A stretch of DNA of 64,000 bases from Salminus brasiliensis (GCF_030463535.1 NC_132892.1:27484769-27548768); one strand, 5' to 3'. Positions 1-12,539 are shown, numbered from the stretch's first letter. Numbers and translations: made by a program. The notes: generated from the sequence alone by a model not told the origin.

Positions 1-204
1 GTATTTATAATATTTGTTCATTTGATATTTACTGTTACTATTAGGGTATTATACCATGCTTTAGCATATTTGCTTTGCTAGCTCCCAGATAATGTGATTC
101 ATTTCACATTCTTCAGATTTAGTAAATTTGCTCAGTGTTATTTTATCAGTTTAACAACAGCTAGCCAAAACAGTAGCAAAGTGAGGCTTTTGGTTATTTC
201 CAGT

Positions 205-509
205 GGTATTCAGGTAAAGGTGCACGTATTTGTCACTGTACACCGTACAGCGAAATGTGTCCTCCGCATTTAACCCATCTGGTAGTGAACACACACACAC
301 ACACATGTGTGTTAGGGGCAGTGAGTACACACACACACCCAGCGCGGTGGGCAGCCAACTCCAGCGCCCGGGGAGCAGAGAGGGTAAAGGGCCTTGCCTT
401 GCAACGGCAAGTTGCCACCAACAGTGGCAACTTGCCGAGCCCGGGAATCGAACCCACAACCCTGTTATCAATATCCCGGCGCTCTAACCGCTGAGACACC
501 ACTGCCCCT
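205..509 (-). mobile_element. tRNA-derived SINE
   Basis: Read on the minus strand it begins GGGGCAGTGGTGTCTCAGCG, has an A-box-like TCAGCGGTTAGAGCGC and a good B box GGTTCGATTCC, then a body with CA tracts and a tail including ACAGTGACAAATACGTGCAC. This is a Pol III SINE head with a LINE-like tail, not a functional tRNA. Confidence 0.8.
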
Positions 510-1180
510 CATGGTACTAGTTCATTAACATGTTTACTATTCAGTAGCTTGTTTTGATCAATGGTCCTTTAGCAATAGCTAAAACTGGCTAAAGCACATT
601 AAGGTTGTTCTTATCATCACATATTAACACATTAGCAAGTGAAATGAATGTGTTTTAGGTGATTGCATGTTAGGTGTGAAACTCTTACTTTTTATAAGGG
701 TTGGTAATAACAAACTATAGTCTTTATCTTAAGAATGTTGGATAATGGTCAAGTAAAAATGACCTATTATTAAATAAAGGGTATAAAAGGACCTCAGGGG
801 AAAAAAGTCCAAGGAAAATGTAGGGCATTGGGCCTAACTAAGGCAAAAGCAACCACAGATTAATGCAATAAGGTAGCGTTTTAGAACACATACACACAAA
901 CACACACGTCCTGCTCAAAATCCTGACCATACTGGGTTATGGGCCTGTAGAGTGGGTTTGAAACGGAAAAAACAGCTTATTTTGTCTTTAATCCATTTAA
1001 TGTGATAAAGTGAGCGCCTTTACATGTGCTGCTATTTTGAGTGTGTGTTTTGAATATGAGGTGAAGGATTATCGATGTTCCTGATTGAAGAATTTGCCAA
1101 AACTCAGTAGTTGGGATGGTACATGTGGTGAAAATCACTAGGAGGGAGGAATAAGCTTGGCTTTGCTTTACTTATGCTTC
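510..1180. other. gene-free sequence, nothing recognised
   Basis: AT-rich unique-looking sequence between the SINE and the CT tract. I see no exon, RNA gene or repeat boundary. Confidence 0.6.
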
Positions 1181-1188
1181 TCACTTTT

Positions 1189-1233
<45 letters not shown>

Positions 1234-1309
1234 GCTCTATATCTCTCTCTCTTCTTTCTTCTTCTTCTCCCTCTTTTTTTCATCCTTCACTTTCTCTCTT
1301 CGTTTTATT

Positions 1310-1378
<69 letters not shown>

Positions 1379-1530
1379 TTCTCTATTTCTCTCTCTCTCT
1401 TCTTTTTTTCTTCTTCTCCTCCCTCTTTTTTCCCCTCTTTCACTTTCTCATGTCGTTTCATTGTCCTCTCTCGTTCTCTCTCTCTTTCTGTCTCTCTCTC
1501 TTTCTGTCTCTCTCTCTTTCTGTCTCTCTA
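1180..1530. repeat. (CT)n-rich polypyrimidine tract
   Basis: Includes a 60-base pure (CT)n run at about 1315-1376. Apparent Ser/Leu ORFs here are artefacts. A (TG)n run follows at 1636-1684. Confidence 0.95.
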
Positions 1531-1632
1531 TCAGTGCCAGGTGTTTCTGTCCCATGCAGTTTGTTTCACTTCTTCTTACTCCCCCTCACACAGCCCCCGC
1601 AAACTTAATCAATTACTCCACTCAACCATGAC

Positions 1633-1672
<40 letters not shown>

Positions 1673-1916
1673 GTGTGTGTGTGTTTTAACGGCCCTTCAT
1701 GACTCAGTGACTCAATCGATGTGTCATACTCTGATACACCCCTGAGGCAGGAACATATTGGGACAATGAATGAGACCCCCAATGTGAGAAATATTAGCTT
1801 TAAAAATGCTCCTCATGTACAGAAGCGTTAAGGTTAAAAACGGAGACGTCTTTTGGGCCATTACTCACAATCAGCCCATCAGCCAAGACGAGTGTGTGTG
1901 TGCTTGGTATGCAAAG

Positions 1917-2112
1917 TTTGCTTCTTTAGTTTTGCGCTGGAGCTGCGAGGCTAATGTAGCTAGCGAGTAATGGAGGCTGAGGCAGGCTAACTTCATGCCT
2001 AAATGATCACACACTTTCGTTAAACTGTGTTGAGATGGTAAATACTCTCTAATAGTCGTGCTAATGTGGTTTCCGACACTGTATAGCTCACTGTTAGCTA
2101 TAATAACATGGG
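1917..2112 (+). repeat. family F dispersed repeat, copy 1
   Basis: CTGGAGCTGCGAGGCTAATG, GTAATGGAGGC and CACTGTATAGCTCACTGTTA recur at 32.7 kb and 49.55 kb. Class unknown. Confidence 0.5.
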
Positions 2113-2142
2113 CAAAAGCCAATCAGAGAGCTAATAACAACA

Positions 2143-2306
2143 CCCTTTCTAAGGAACGCATTCAGCTACTTTAAGTTGCACCTATTGCTGACACATATGT
2201 GCAAATGCACACACCGTTCTGTCTAGTCCCTGTAAAGAAGTACTATTAAACATGAATCTATTGGCAGCATGCCTAATTTCAGGTGTGGACTAGAGGGGTG
2301 TAAACG
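2143..2306 (-). mobile_element. family A DNA-transposon relic (fragment)
   Basis: Contains ATTCAGCTACTTTAAGTTGC and GTGCAAATGCACACAC, the 3' half of a family whose intact ends read GACAAAAGTATTGGGACAC. Only the right half is present. Confidence 0.6.
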
Positions 2307-2419
2307 TATTCGGGGTGAATGAGGAGGTTGGGTAAATCTGACCAAACTGTCACTCTGATGGAAGTCTCTGAAGCTGGGTGAGCTTGGTGAGGAATGATGA
2401 GCGAGCATATGGAGGCCTC

Positions 2420-3111
2420 TGCTGAATGGTTTCTCTCTCTCTCTTTCTCTCTTTTTCTTTGTTTTTGGCTTTCCTCCACCCACGGTACCCACTCACTCGC
2501 TCATTTTTTTCCTGTCCCAGGGCCTTCTGGAGCTTTTGTCCTTCCTTTTTCCCCCAAAACATCCGTCACTCCCCCACTCGCCTTCTCCCATCTCCCACTG
2601 TTCTGTCTCTCACTTCCCTCTTTCACTCCTTGTCTGTCCTTTTTCTCACTTTCTGACTCACTTTGTCTCTCTCTCTCTCTCCCTCTCTCTCTCTCACCCC
2701 TGTTTTCACCATTACTTCACTTTTCGTTTGCATTTCTTTCCTTTTCCTTTTTTTTCTTGTTTGTTTTTCTTCTGTATTTTTCTCATTTCTTCTTTCTACT
2801 CGCCTCATTTGCTCCTTCAATTTCTCTTCCTATCTTTTTTTGTCTCTGTCCCTTTCACTGGTCTCAGTTCTCTTCTTTTTCCTTCTTCCCTTTCACCCCT
2901 TTTCTGCCCTTTTTTTCTCATTTTTCTCTTTTTCTCTCCCTTTTCTCTCATTTTCTTTTCTCTGCCCCCTCTCTCTCTCTTACCTCTGTATTTCACTCGT
3001 CCAGTCCGTTTTTATTTTTACAGTTTCTTTATAGCCTGTCTTTCTTTCTTTCTCCTTTTTGTCTCTGTCCATTTCTCTTTTCTCAGTTCCTCTCTTCCTT
3101 TTCTTCTAAAT

Positions 3112-3144
<33 letters not shown>

Positions 3145-3253
3145 TCTCCCCTGTTCTCCTCCTCTCACACACACACACTTTCTCCCTCTATTTTTCACTC
3201 CTGCTTTGTCCCTTTTTTCTTTTTCTAATTTTCATTAGTCTTTTCTAGCCTGG

Positions 3254-3298
<45 letters not shown>

Positions 3299-3367
3299 CC
3301 CCCCCCCTCTTTTCACCATTACTTCACTTTTCTTTTTCTAATTTATTTTGTTTGCTTTTCGTTCTTT

Positions 3368-3400
<33 letters not shown>

Positions 3401-3414
3401 TTCCTTTCTTCCTT

Positions 3415-3453
<39 letters not shown>

Positions 3454-3460
3454 ACCTGGA
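2420..3460. repeat. one-kilobase polypyrimidine tract
   Basis: The plus strand is almost entirely C and T for about 1 kb, with embedded (CTTT)n at 3113-3143 and 3365-3400 and (CT)n at 3262-3296 and 3420-3450. Phe/Ser/Leu ORFs here are not genes. Confidence 0.95.
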
Positions 3461-3849
3461 CAGTTGTGTTTTGTTCAGTCAGATTCTCTCCTGGTTGGGG
3501 GTCCTTTTTTGTCTCTTTTCTCTCCAGTCTCTCGGTGGGGGCGGTGAATGCCCCTCCTGTCCATAACGGATCGCGCAATCTGCTTATTTGCCTTGTTGGA
3601 AGTCAATAAAAACAGCAAAGCCCCTTGAAGCTGTGACCCCTCGTGGGTCCCAGGCCCCTCCCTACACTTGTTCGCCCCTCCCTCGCGCTGGCGCTCCCTT
3701 TTCTTCTCTTTCTTTCCTCTCCCTCGTTCTTTCTCTTGGTGAATGGGGTAGGATGGGTAACGGTTATACTCTGATGTGGAGGATGTGTTGGCCAATGTTG
3801 ATGTAGTCAGACACGGCACATCTGTTAGGGACGGGTCAGCATGTCAACT

Positions 3850-3872
3850 GAGAGAGACAGAGACAGAGAGAC

Positions 3873-3926
<54 letters not shown>
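3850..3926. repeat. (GA)n microsatellite
   Basis: GAGACAGA units followed by an almost pure (GA)n run. Confidence 0.95.
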
Positions 3927-3928
<2 letters not shown>

Positions 3929-4010
3929 CAAAGTTAAAGACAAACAAAACTTAGAAGCTAATAAAGTCATTCTCGGTGCTGCCAGACTGGGAGTCTTTAA
4001 TAATATCCAG

Positions 4011-4582
4011 CACTGTGCAGAAGTTTTAGGTCCCTAATCACACTATTGTAAAGCATGTCTCTCAGCAGGAGGAGTTTTTACTGTAGTAACTACAGATCTC
4101 ATTAGAACAGATGCAGGTAAACATAAATACAGTAAAAAAGGAACAAGAGCTTCTCATTCTGAAGAAAGTAGTAGTAGAGAACTTGGGAGCTAGTCTGAAG
4201 AACAAAGCTTGGCTCTTGGTTTCTCCTGGACGCCCCCAGCCAGTGCATGCCCTGTATGTTAAATTCCATTAGCAGCAGCTCACCTGATTTACCATCATTA
4301 AGCACTGATTTACCAAACCAGGTGTTGGATGAGCAAATGCTAGACTTCATGAGGAGATGTTTTAATGAACACAGTGATGGAGAACCACCACGACTTTCTG
4401 TAGGAATGTTATTAGTGTTTATTCTGATATTAGTGTTTTACTGAGTCAGTCTTAGGCCTTTAGAATAGTCCTAACACTCCACATCCACCCCCCACCCCTC
4501 CATACCCCCACCCATGGTGCTCCTGCTGCCCAGATAAGGAGCTTACATTTTTACAGGGGAGTAAAACTTTTGCGCACCACTG
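4011..4582 (+). mobile_element. family C MITE-like element, complete
   Basis: Ends CACTGTGCAGAAGTTTTAGG and AAAACTTTTGCGCACCACTG are inverted. The interior contains ACCAAACCAGGTGTTGGATG. About 570 bases, non-coding; the small ORFs in it look random. Confidence 0.65.
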
Positions 4583-4822
4583 TACATTTCCAAACATGCT
4601 GAAAAACCTTCTTTTAATTATGCTCCACATTTCCATTCATTCTAACAGAATCATCATCTACTGAGCTTGGTACACTAAAAGCCGACCTATTCTGGCACAA
4701 ATTAATTAATTTCAAAAAATGTTTTTTATTATTTTGCAGCGACTGTTGCTAGGTCAAACAAGCTTCTCAAAACACTGGCAAATAGTGCATTCAGGCTAAT
4801 GAGTGTTATTCTCAAAATGCAC

Positions 4823-5326
4823 AAAATGGACAAAAATATTGGGACACCAGCTCATTCATTGTTTCATCTGAAATCAAGAGTAGTAAAATAGTTTATCCTG
4901 CTTTTGTTGGAGTAACTCTACTGTCTCTACTGTCCAGGGAAGAAGGCTTTCTACTAGAGTTTGGAGGAGCATTGCTGAGAGAATTGGATTGCATTCAGTG
5001 ACAAGAGCATGAGTCACCACCCCACCTCACCATCCCCAACTTCCCAACTCATCCCAAAAGTATTGGATGGAGCACCATCAGTTCCACTGCTCCACAGCTC
5101 AATGCTGGGGGGCTTTATACCCCACTAGCTTATGCTTGACATTAGGCAGCATGGTGCTAATAGGTTTATGTTTCTCTGTTCCAGAGAGTCCTATTCTATT
5201 GGCAGTACATCTCCACAGGGACTAGACAAGCTGTGTGTGGGTTGTGCGTTTGCACATCTGTGCAACTTAAAGTAGCTCAATGCATTCACTAGAAGGGTTG
5301 TCCACAAACATTTGGACAAGCACTGT
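4823..5326 (+). mobile_element. family A non-autonomous DNA transposon, near full length
   Basis: Left end GGACAAAAATATTGGGACAC, right end GTCCACAAACATTTGGAC (inverted relation). The interior has TTTGTTGGAGTAACTCTACT, CAGTTCCACTGCTCCACAGC and GTTTATGTTTCTCTGTTCC. No transposase frame; TIR style suggests a Tc1/mariner-derived MITE. Confidence 0.75.
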
Positions 5327-6185
5327 AAAAACGAGCACTGTATTAGGAATACTATACTAATACTGGTTCGGGCCTCCCTTTTGCTCTCAAAGCAGCCTCA
5401 ATTCTTCATGGCATGGATTTCACAACAAGTTGGAATCGTCATAATCTTATCTAAATTCACAGCTTTTAGAACCTGACAACTGTTGCCATGAAAGAGTGCA
5501 GTTGTGGGAGGGGCCTGGACAGACACTGCAGTTAAAGGCAGCATATTTTCAGCCTAAAAGGCAAATAACCTCTGTTGTTGTTTTATTAAGGATGATAGAT
5601 TTCGATAGTTAACACATACAGAACATATAACCTAAATAACTTGTGGCCCTGGCTCCTGGTTGGGCCTCAAATCAGCAATGAAACAAAGATGATGAGGTGT
5701 ACAGTAAACAGAGTTAACAGTAAACAGAGCAAATGCACTATGAAACAAACCACTTTGTTTACTATTAAGTGTATATTAATGTAGCGATTTGACCAATCAT
5801 TTCCCTTTGTTTTTACACAGCACTCACACAGCAGTACGAAGAGGGACTAGCCAGCTAACATGCCGCAGTTGCCCTTAAGAGGGATTAGAGTGGAGTAAGA
5901 CTCCTGAAGTTAATTAATCTGCTTTAATCCCATTTTGAGGGCTGAAGCGCAATAATCCAGCCTAATGATCCTCACTTGGAGAAGGGTGGTGGCAGTGGAG
6001 GGATTGGAACTACTTCACTCGAGATTTGTTTATTTGACAACTCTTTGAATTTAAGGGTTTGCCTTTGGGATTATTCAGATCAAACATCTTGGAGTAAGAC
6101 ACTGAGGTACAAACACCCCACCATTGTCACCTTGTATCATACAAACTGACATTTAGCTACAGGATGTGAGTTTAACTGTGTATAA

Positions 6186-6556
6186 ATCTGCACTGCTGAC
6201 AGATGTGCAAATGCACACACACAGCTTGTCTAATTTATGTAGAGCTGGTATAAAGCAGAGAGGTTGAGCATTGAGCTGTGGAGCTCTGGAATGATGGTTG
6301 ATGCTCCACCCAATATGTTTGGGATGAGTTGGGGATGGTGAGGTGGGGTGGTGACCATCCAACATCTGGACCTCACTAACGCTCTTGTTGCTAAATGCAA
6401 TCAAATCCTCACAGCAATGCTCTTCCAAGATCTAGTACAATGTCTTCGTCCCTGCACAGTAGAGGCAGTTACTCCACCAAAAGCAGGATAAGCTCTTTTA
6501 ATTAATACAACACAATGGATGAGCAGGTGTCCTGATACTTTTGTCCATATAGTGTA
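6186..6556 (-). mobile_element. family A DNA-transposon relic
   Basis: Minus-strand copy ending ACTTTTGTCCATATAGTGTA at 6556; interior matches the other copies (CTCCACCCAATATGTTTGGG, CTCTTGTTGCTAAATGCAAT). A piece of its right end is missing. Confidence 0.7.
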
Positions 6557-8620
6557 TTATTCCATCCAAAACAATAAGCAAGGAATAATAAATAAGTAAG
6601 CGTTAGGTAGGCCTAAGTAGCAGGTCTGTGGCAGTGTGTATGTATGAGGGTAGGAGGGAGTTAAAAATCACTAAGATTATGCATATTTATTAATGAACAT
6701 TAATACACATTTAATAAACAATAAACATTTGCTCATTTACCAAAATGAATAAACAGCTTTAATAGCCTATACAGACCAATCATATCCTTATATTTTCTCT
6801 TTAACCCAAGTAAAATAATACAGTGTTTTACTTTTACCACCCTGTTACATTACATTTATATTTGAATGCCAATGTACAAAAATACATTAATACAATTTAG
6901 ATGAACATCACAGCAAGTTCTCCAGCTGAAATTGGTGCTGCACTTGCATCGTTATCCACCATTTTTTCGAATAATCGTTCCAGACGTGATTAGCGCCTCC
7001 CTTTCCTCATTGCATCGTAGGGTAATATTGTTCATCAGAACCACATTAAAAAACTGACCGGTTCTGAGTATGTATGTAGGATGTTTGAGTATACTCAACT
7101 TTGACTGAGGCGCAGTTGGGACGCACCCTAAGGTTAGAGGCCCCAGCCGGGCAACCACACTATGCTACACCTGGAGGAGTCCTTGGGCAAGCCTCTTAAC
7201 AACACATTCTCCTACCTAACTTGACTCAAATGTAAGTGACTCCGGATAAGAGCGTCAGCTGCATGCTGTAAAGGTGAATGACTAAACCTAACCACCAACT
7301 GCCTCTGCAAGCCCTCATTCTTAGTTAGCAATGTTAGCATACAGTGTTAGCTTATTTGTTGGAACTATGCCTTTAAGTGCGCTGGGTGTCAGCGAGTGGG
7401 GCTCATAATTGACTCTGTAGGCTGGAGAGCGTGGCTGATAGGATTTGAGCTCCATTCAGGAGACTGCAGCTTCTTCTCCCAACACAATAGGAACAAAGGA
7501 ACAAGAGGCCACGGAGGACTTCATTTAAACCCTCTTAGAAGCTGTAAGACACACACACACACACACACACACATACAGACACAGTTCACTAGGCCTCTGT
7601 GAATCTCTCACTGAATATCACAGACCTTCTAATCAGTCCACAGTTCAACTGATAGAACATTCAGATTAGGTTTCTAGCAGTAAGGGCAGATTTCACTTGT
7701 TTCTTTACATGTTTCAGAGACACATAACCATCAGTTTACTCCTGGTTTGTGTAACACTCAGTATTTTCAGATGTTCCAGTTCAATTTTCACAATTATGTT
7801 TCAAAGCTGCATGTCTGAGATCTCTCTTACAGGCCAAAAGTTGGGAAACAAACAACTAAACATGTAAAATGTATTTATTTTCATAAATAATGGACATTTC
7901 CTATAGTTTCACTGCAGGTCTCTAAGGTTCAACTTTGCCTTTACCAACAGTGTGTGCAGTAAGTTTTGCTGCTGCTGCTGACTCCCCTGCAGAGTTTTAC
8001 TGCAGCTCTAATCACATCCACCTGATCCTCCTGAACAATCAGAAGCTCGGAATTCAGGAGCTTGAACTCAGTAAGACATGTTACATTAGCAATTTACAGA
8101 GGTAAAGAGTTAAAAATGAAGTAGTAAGAGCATAGCAGCAGATACTAGTGGAATACTATGGGGAAACGTCCTCCATATCCATCCAGTAGACGTCAAAGGA
8201 CACTTTCTTAATAATTGGCTAAATGACATTACTGTAAATGGCTTCAAAAGGTTTCAGAAATCACAGTTCGTTTTTAAATTTGGCCTGATGCATATGTTCT
8301 GTCTCTTTTGGTGTACTGTATCTTCATATTTGTCATATTTCTATTCTATTCTAACTTAAATAGTAACTCAATTTATCCAAATTTCAATTATTGAGATGTA
8401 AACAAAGCCACTCTGATGTTGGTATTAAATGGTTAACTGTAGGAAAAATTACTGACTGATTTTTTGCAAATACAGAAAATCTAGCCTTTATTTACTATCA
8501 AAAACCAATAACCGATCCAGTTATTTTGCAGTTATTTTGTATCACCAGAGACTGACCCGATTCATCTGTTCAGTAAAATCCCTTTTTTCAGTTTCTATAA
8601 TCAGACATTCTGGCAGATAA
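6557..8620. other. gene-free sequence between two transposon relics
   Basis: Mostly AT-rich. Holds a (CA)n tract near 7550-7573 and one GC-balanced, possibly conserved stretch at 7390-7545 (see findings). No coding exon visible. Confidence 0.6.
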
Positions 8621-9178
8621 TTCAGACAATCTTAAAATCGCTGTTTGACTCATCTCCCTGACCAATCAGCTTCCAGCTCCTTCACTACACTGCAGTCTGA
8701 TCACTTCCTGTGTGTGTGTGTGTGGTGATACACACTCTGGACTCATATCTGTTGTTGTTGCTCTACTGGTGTGTAATAACTGGTTTATAGTGGGTGAATA
8801 TGCTGCGATTGGGTTTCTGTAGCGTTAGTGTTAGCTTTAGCCTCCACTCCGTTCTGAACAGGTTCTTCAGTGCTGGTTTATAAACAGAGAAAGGTGACCG
8901 GTTCTCCCGCCGATAGACAGTTTTATAAAGGTTCAGATATGATGGTCTGTTTTCATGTTCATGTTTCACACTGCAGACTCTAAACTCTTTTATTTACCTT
9001 CTGAGATTGTCTGCACTGCTGCAGCCGACTGGGCAATAATGTCTGTTAAAGGCACCTTGAGGACACCAGATGGCGCTCCAAACACCCTGGTTACAACAGA
9101 GACTCAGAACTGGGTTGGGTTTAAAATAGCCGATACCCAATCCATTAAAATAGGCCGGGATCAGCTCCTGATCTACTA
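8620..9178 (-). mobile_element. hAT-like non-autonomous element
   Basis: Read in reverse it matches the element at 55.6 kb over more than 500 bases (shared GACACCAGATGGCGCTC-type segment, GATCCATTAAAATA, GATTGG). The outermost terminal bases are lost here. Confidence 0.6.
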
Positions 9179-10019
9179 TGTTAAGGATAGTAAACTAGTG
9201 GTAAATATGATAGAATATGTTTTTTTATGGGAATTATTTTTCTTCACATCACCCTACATGTATCCCACCACCAGGAATAGATTTAAATAATATGTTGTAG
9301 GCCCAAACCATCTCAAAACGTCTGTAAAACAGTGTCTGAGAAACAGTGTCAACCTTTTCCATGCAGAAACCTTCTGTGATGAAGCTTTTAAAGGCAATAA
9401 AGTCTTTGGATGTAATTTAATCCATCCACAAATTCCTTTGTTTATATCTTGACCACTCAATTATGCAAAAACTAGTGGAATTCCCCTTTAACTGCTAATA
9501 CTAAAAAAAACCAGTTTACACAAACATGGCTTAAAGAAAACAGCGGAACAATGAGGACATGATTATGGACTTCCTCTCTGAGATGGGACTTTGATCCATA
9601 ACAATATGAGCAGTAAACACACCTACATCCTCGCTTCTGACACCACTGATATGGTGGAACATCAAACCCGACCTCTCAACCTCTCAACCTCAAAGCATGT
9701 TTACGCTGGACCATTACACTGCCTCCTGTTCAGAACATATGGATTAACACTCGCATGATGATGATAAACAAAACATATAGGCCCTATAACCACCCCTTTG
9801 ACTTAACCCTTTGAAGTCATCACCAGCAGAAAAACAAGCATGGTGTCATTTTCTATGAATTATCTCACACTAGTAGTTCATTGAGACAAAATTTTGTGCC
9901 CAATCACTGTGGATCCTAAAGGACAACTGGCTTAAATTATTAAAAATGTTTCCTGCACAACAACCCCCACTCCTCAGAAAGGCAGAATGGGGATTTTTCT
10001 GATCTTGGGATTTTGTTCC
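9179..10019. other. gene-free sequence, nothing recognised
   Basis: Ordinary AT-rich intergenic DNA; several short ORFs without family resemblance. Confidence 0.55.
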
Positions 10020-10910
10020 AACAGCAATAATATTTGACATATTTTTCTGCTCTCTTTATTCTATTGTTTATATATCCTTATATTATTGTATCTTCTGCAT
10101 TTCTGTCTGCATGGGTTATTCTCTTATTGAATATTAACATATACAAATTTACATTATTGGAAATTTATAATACTCTTTATTGTCGTATAATAATTATTGT
10201 ATGTATCTTTGTATCAATCTATATATCTTAATATAATTTTGTATATATATATGTAGTGTTCTTTATATTGTTGTGATTGTATGTTATTGTGTATTTCTTT
10301 GATTGTATATGCCTTTATATTAATGTGTATATGTTTGTATGATTGTATGTATCTTTACGTTATTGTATGCATGTTTACATGATTGCATGTCATTGCATGC
10401 ACCTTTATATTACTGTTATTGTCTATATCTTAATATGATTGTATGTATTACTATAATTGCATATTACTATATGCAACGTTATATTATTGTATATATCTTT
10501 GTATGATTGCATGGTTTATATATATATATATTTACATTATTGTATATTGTATGTTATTGTATTGGTTTTTATATTAAATTAGATTTGTTAGTATATATAT
10601 ATATTTATATATATATATATATATATTGTGTGTGTGTATATAGTGTTATTGTAAATGTTTTTATATTATTGTGTATATCTTAATGTTATTGTATATATGA
10701 CTTTATATTAAATTATCCATGTTTTTATAATTGTCTATATATGTTCAGTTGATTGTGTTATATTTATATAATTCATATTTCTATATAATTTAATGTATCT
10801 ATATATTAAATTATCCATGTTTTTATTGTTGTATACATTTTCATTTTATTGTACATTACTCCCTATATATATTTATATCATGGTTTATGTCTTTACATCA
10901 CTATACATTT
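10020..10910. repeat. AT-rich degenerate tandem block
   Basis: About 0.9 kb of recurring TTATATTATTGTATATAT-like phrases at irregular 20-35 base spacing, with (AT)n near 10523 and 10600-10625. No coding signal. Confidence 0.8.
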
Positions 10911-11369
10911 AGAGGGGAATGTGCTGTGTTAGCGAGCTTGATGGTAGATTCTGTTACAGAGTGCTGATGTGGGGTTATATGGGGATAATGCTGGTGTAAA
11001 GACTGCGAAACTCCATTGTCCTTTAACTCCATCACCTGTTAGCTGCAGACGCCTGGCGGGCGAGAGCTGCCCGGGGCCGCGTGTCGTCCATCTTGGTAAA
11101 CCTTGTCTCTATAGGCATTGTTCACTGACCTTTGACCTTCGCAGACCCTTCTGCAGTCCGGTCATCAGGCCCCCCTCTCGAGCATTTGATTTGGCAGCGC
11201 AGTGCAAAGGGAAGCAGAATGCTTGGGAATTAGGGGCTGTTTTCTGGCATCCCCTTAGCGGGGGGGCTGAGCTGACCTGGTCAGACAGCAACAAGTGACA
11301 GAATCATGATGGTCCACACTGTTTATCTCAGCTCTGAGAGGAATGCGTCTGCTAGGACCAAGCGTTTCT

Positions 11370-11900
11370 TCTGAAATCAAGGCTCTTAATAGGGAGTTTG
11401 TCCTCCCTTTGCTGCAGTAACAGCCTCTAATCTTCTGCGAAGGCTTAACTCTAGATGTTGGAACATTACTGTGAAGATTTTATTGCATTCAGCCACAATA
11501 ACATATGTGAGGTCAGGTGCTGATGTTAGATGATTAGTTCTGGATTACAAACATCACTCCAGCCCATCCCAAAGGTACAGGATGGAGCTCCATCACTCCA
11601 GAGAACATTAGTGAGGTCAGGTACTGACGTTAGCTGATCAGGTCTGGATTACAGCCACCACTTCAGTTTATCTCAAAAATATTGGATGGAGCCTCTTCTT
11701 TACAGAAAGCACAGTTCCCGTGCTCCACAGCCCAATGCTGGGGGGACTTAGACCCTCTAGCTGATGCTCAGCATTGGGTATGGTCACTGTAGTTCATCTG
11801 CTCTAGAAGGTTCCATTCTATGGGTAAAAGGGCTTTTCTATGGAGATTATAAAAGCTGCATGTGGTTAAAGCCGTTTAGCTCAGCAGTATGTGTGTCTCT
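11370..11900 (+). mobile_element. subfamily B relic with an internal duplication
   Basis: CTTCTGAAATCAAGGCTCTT, then TGAGGTCAGGTGCTGATGTT repeated at about 11508 and 11609 as TGAGGTCAGGTACTGACGTT, then family-like CTCCACAGCCCAATGCTGGG. It is immediately followed by a full family A copy. Confidence 0.5.
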
Positions 11901-11941
11901 ACCTGTAAAAAAGAGGAATCTAGAATATGCATTAGTGTATG

Positions 11942-12471
11942 CACTATATGGACAAAAGTATTGGGACACCCGATTCATTCATTGTTTCTTCTGAAATTAA
12001 GGGTATTTAAAAAAAGAGTTTATCCTGCTTTTGTTGGAGTAACTGTCTCTACTGTCCAGGAAAGAAGAGAGAAGGCTTTCTGCTAGATTTTGGAGGAGCA
12101 TTGCTGTGAAGATTTGATTGCATTTAGAGACAAGAGTGCCCAACTCATCCCAAAAGAATTCTATAGAGCTCCATCCTATCCAATTCCAGAGAACACAGTT
12201 CCACTGATTCACAGCTCAATGCTGGGGGGCTTTCTACCCCTCTAACCCACGCCTGGCATTAGGCATGGTGCCAATAGTTTCATGGTTATCTGCTCCAGAG
12301 AGTCCTATTCTATTGGCAATACTTCTCTACATGGACTGGGCATGCTGTGTGTGTGTATGTGTGTGTGTGTGTGCATTTGCACATCTGTGTCAGCAATGGG
12401 TGCAACGTGAAGTAGCTGAATGCATTCCTCAGAAGGAGTGTCTACAAACTTTTGGACATATAATGTATGCA
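11942..12471 (+). mobile_element. family A non-autonomous DNA transposon, full length
   Basis: Begins CACTATATGGACAAAAGTAT and ends AAACTTTTGGACATATAATG, giving clear terminal inverted repeats at both ends of about 530 bases. A (TG)n tract lies inside near 12348-12372. Confidence 0.8.
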
Positions 12472-12539
12472 GGCAACATCTGAAGGAAAATTGGGGATAA
12501 CAGAAGTATGAGTGCATAAGATGCAAATTGTCTTACTCA

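Noticed and set aside
430..509. tRNA gene on the minus strand
   Set aside because: A and B box-like sequences exist, but the rest does not fold as a tRNA and continues into a SINE body.
1157..3580. Ser/Leu/Phe-rich ORFs up to 284 codons
   Set aside because: They are translations of (CT)n and polypyrimidine repeats with no start context, splice logic or family resemblance.
9000..9290. 111-codon ORF near 9 kb
   Set aside because: It reads across a reverse-oriented hAT-like element; no protein family resemblance.
10969..11298. 109-codon ORF as a gene or zic5 exon
   Set aside because: No zinc-finger cysteine/histidine spacing and no Zic5 motifs; better treated as a candidate non-coding element.
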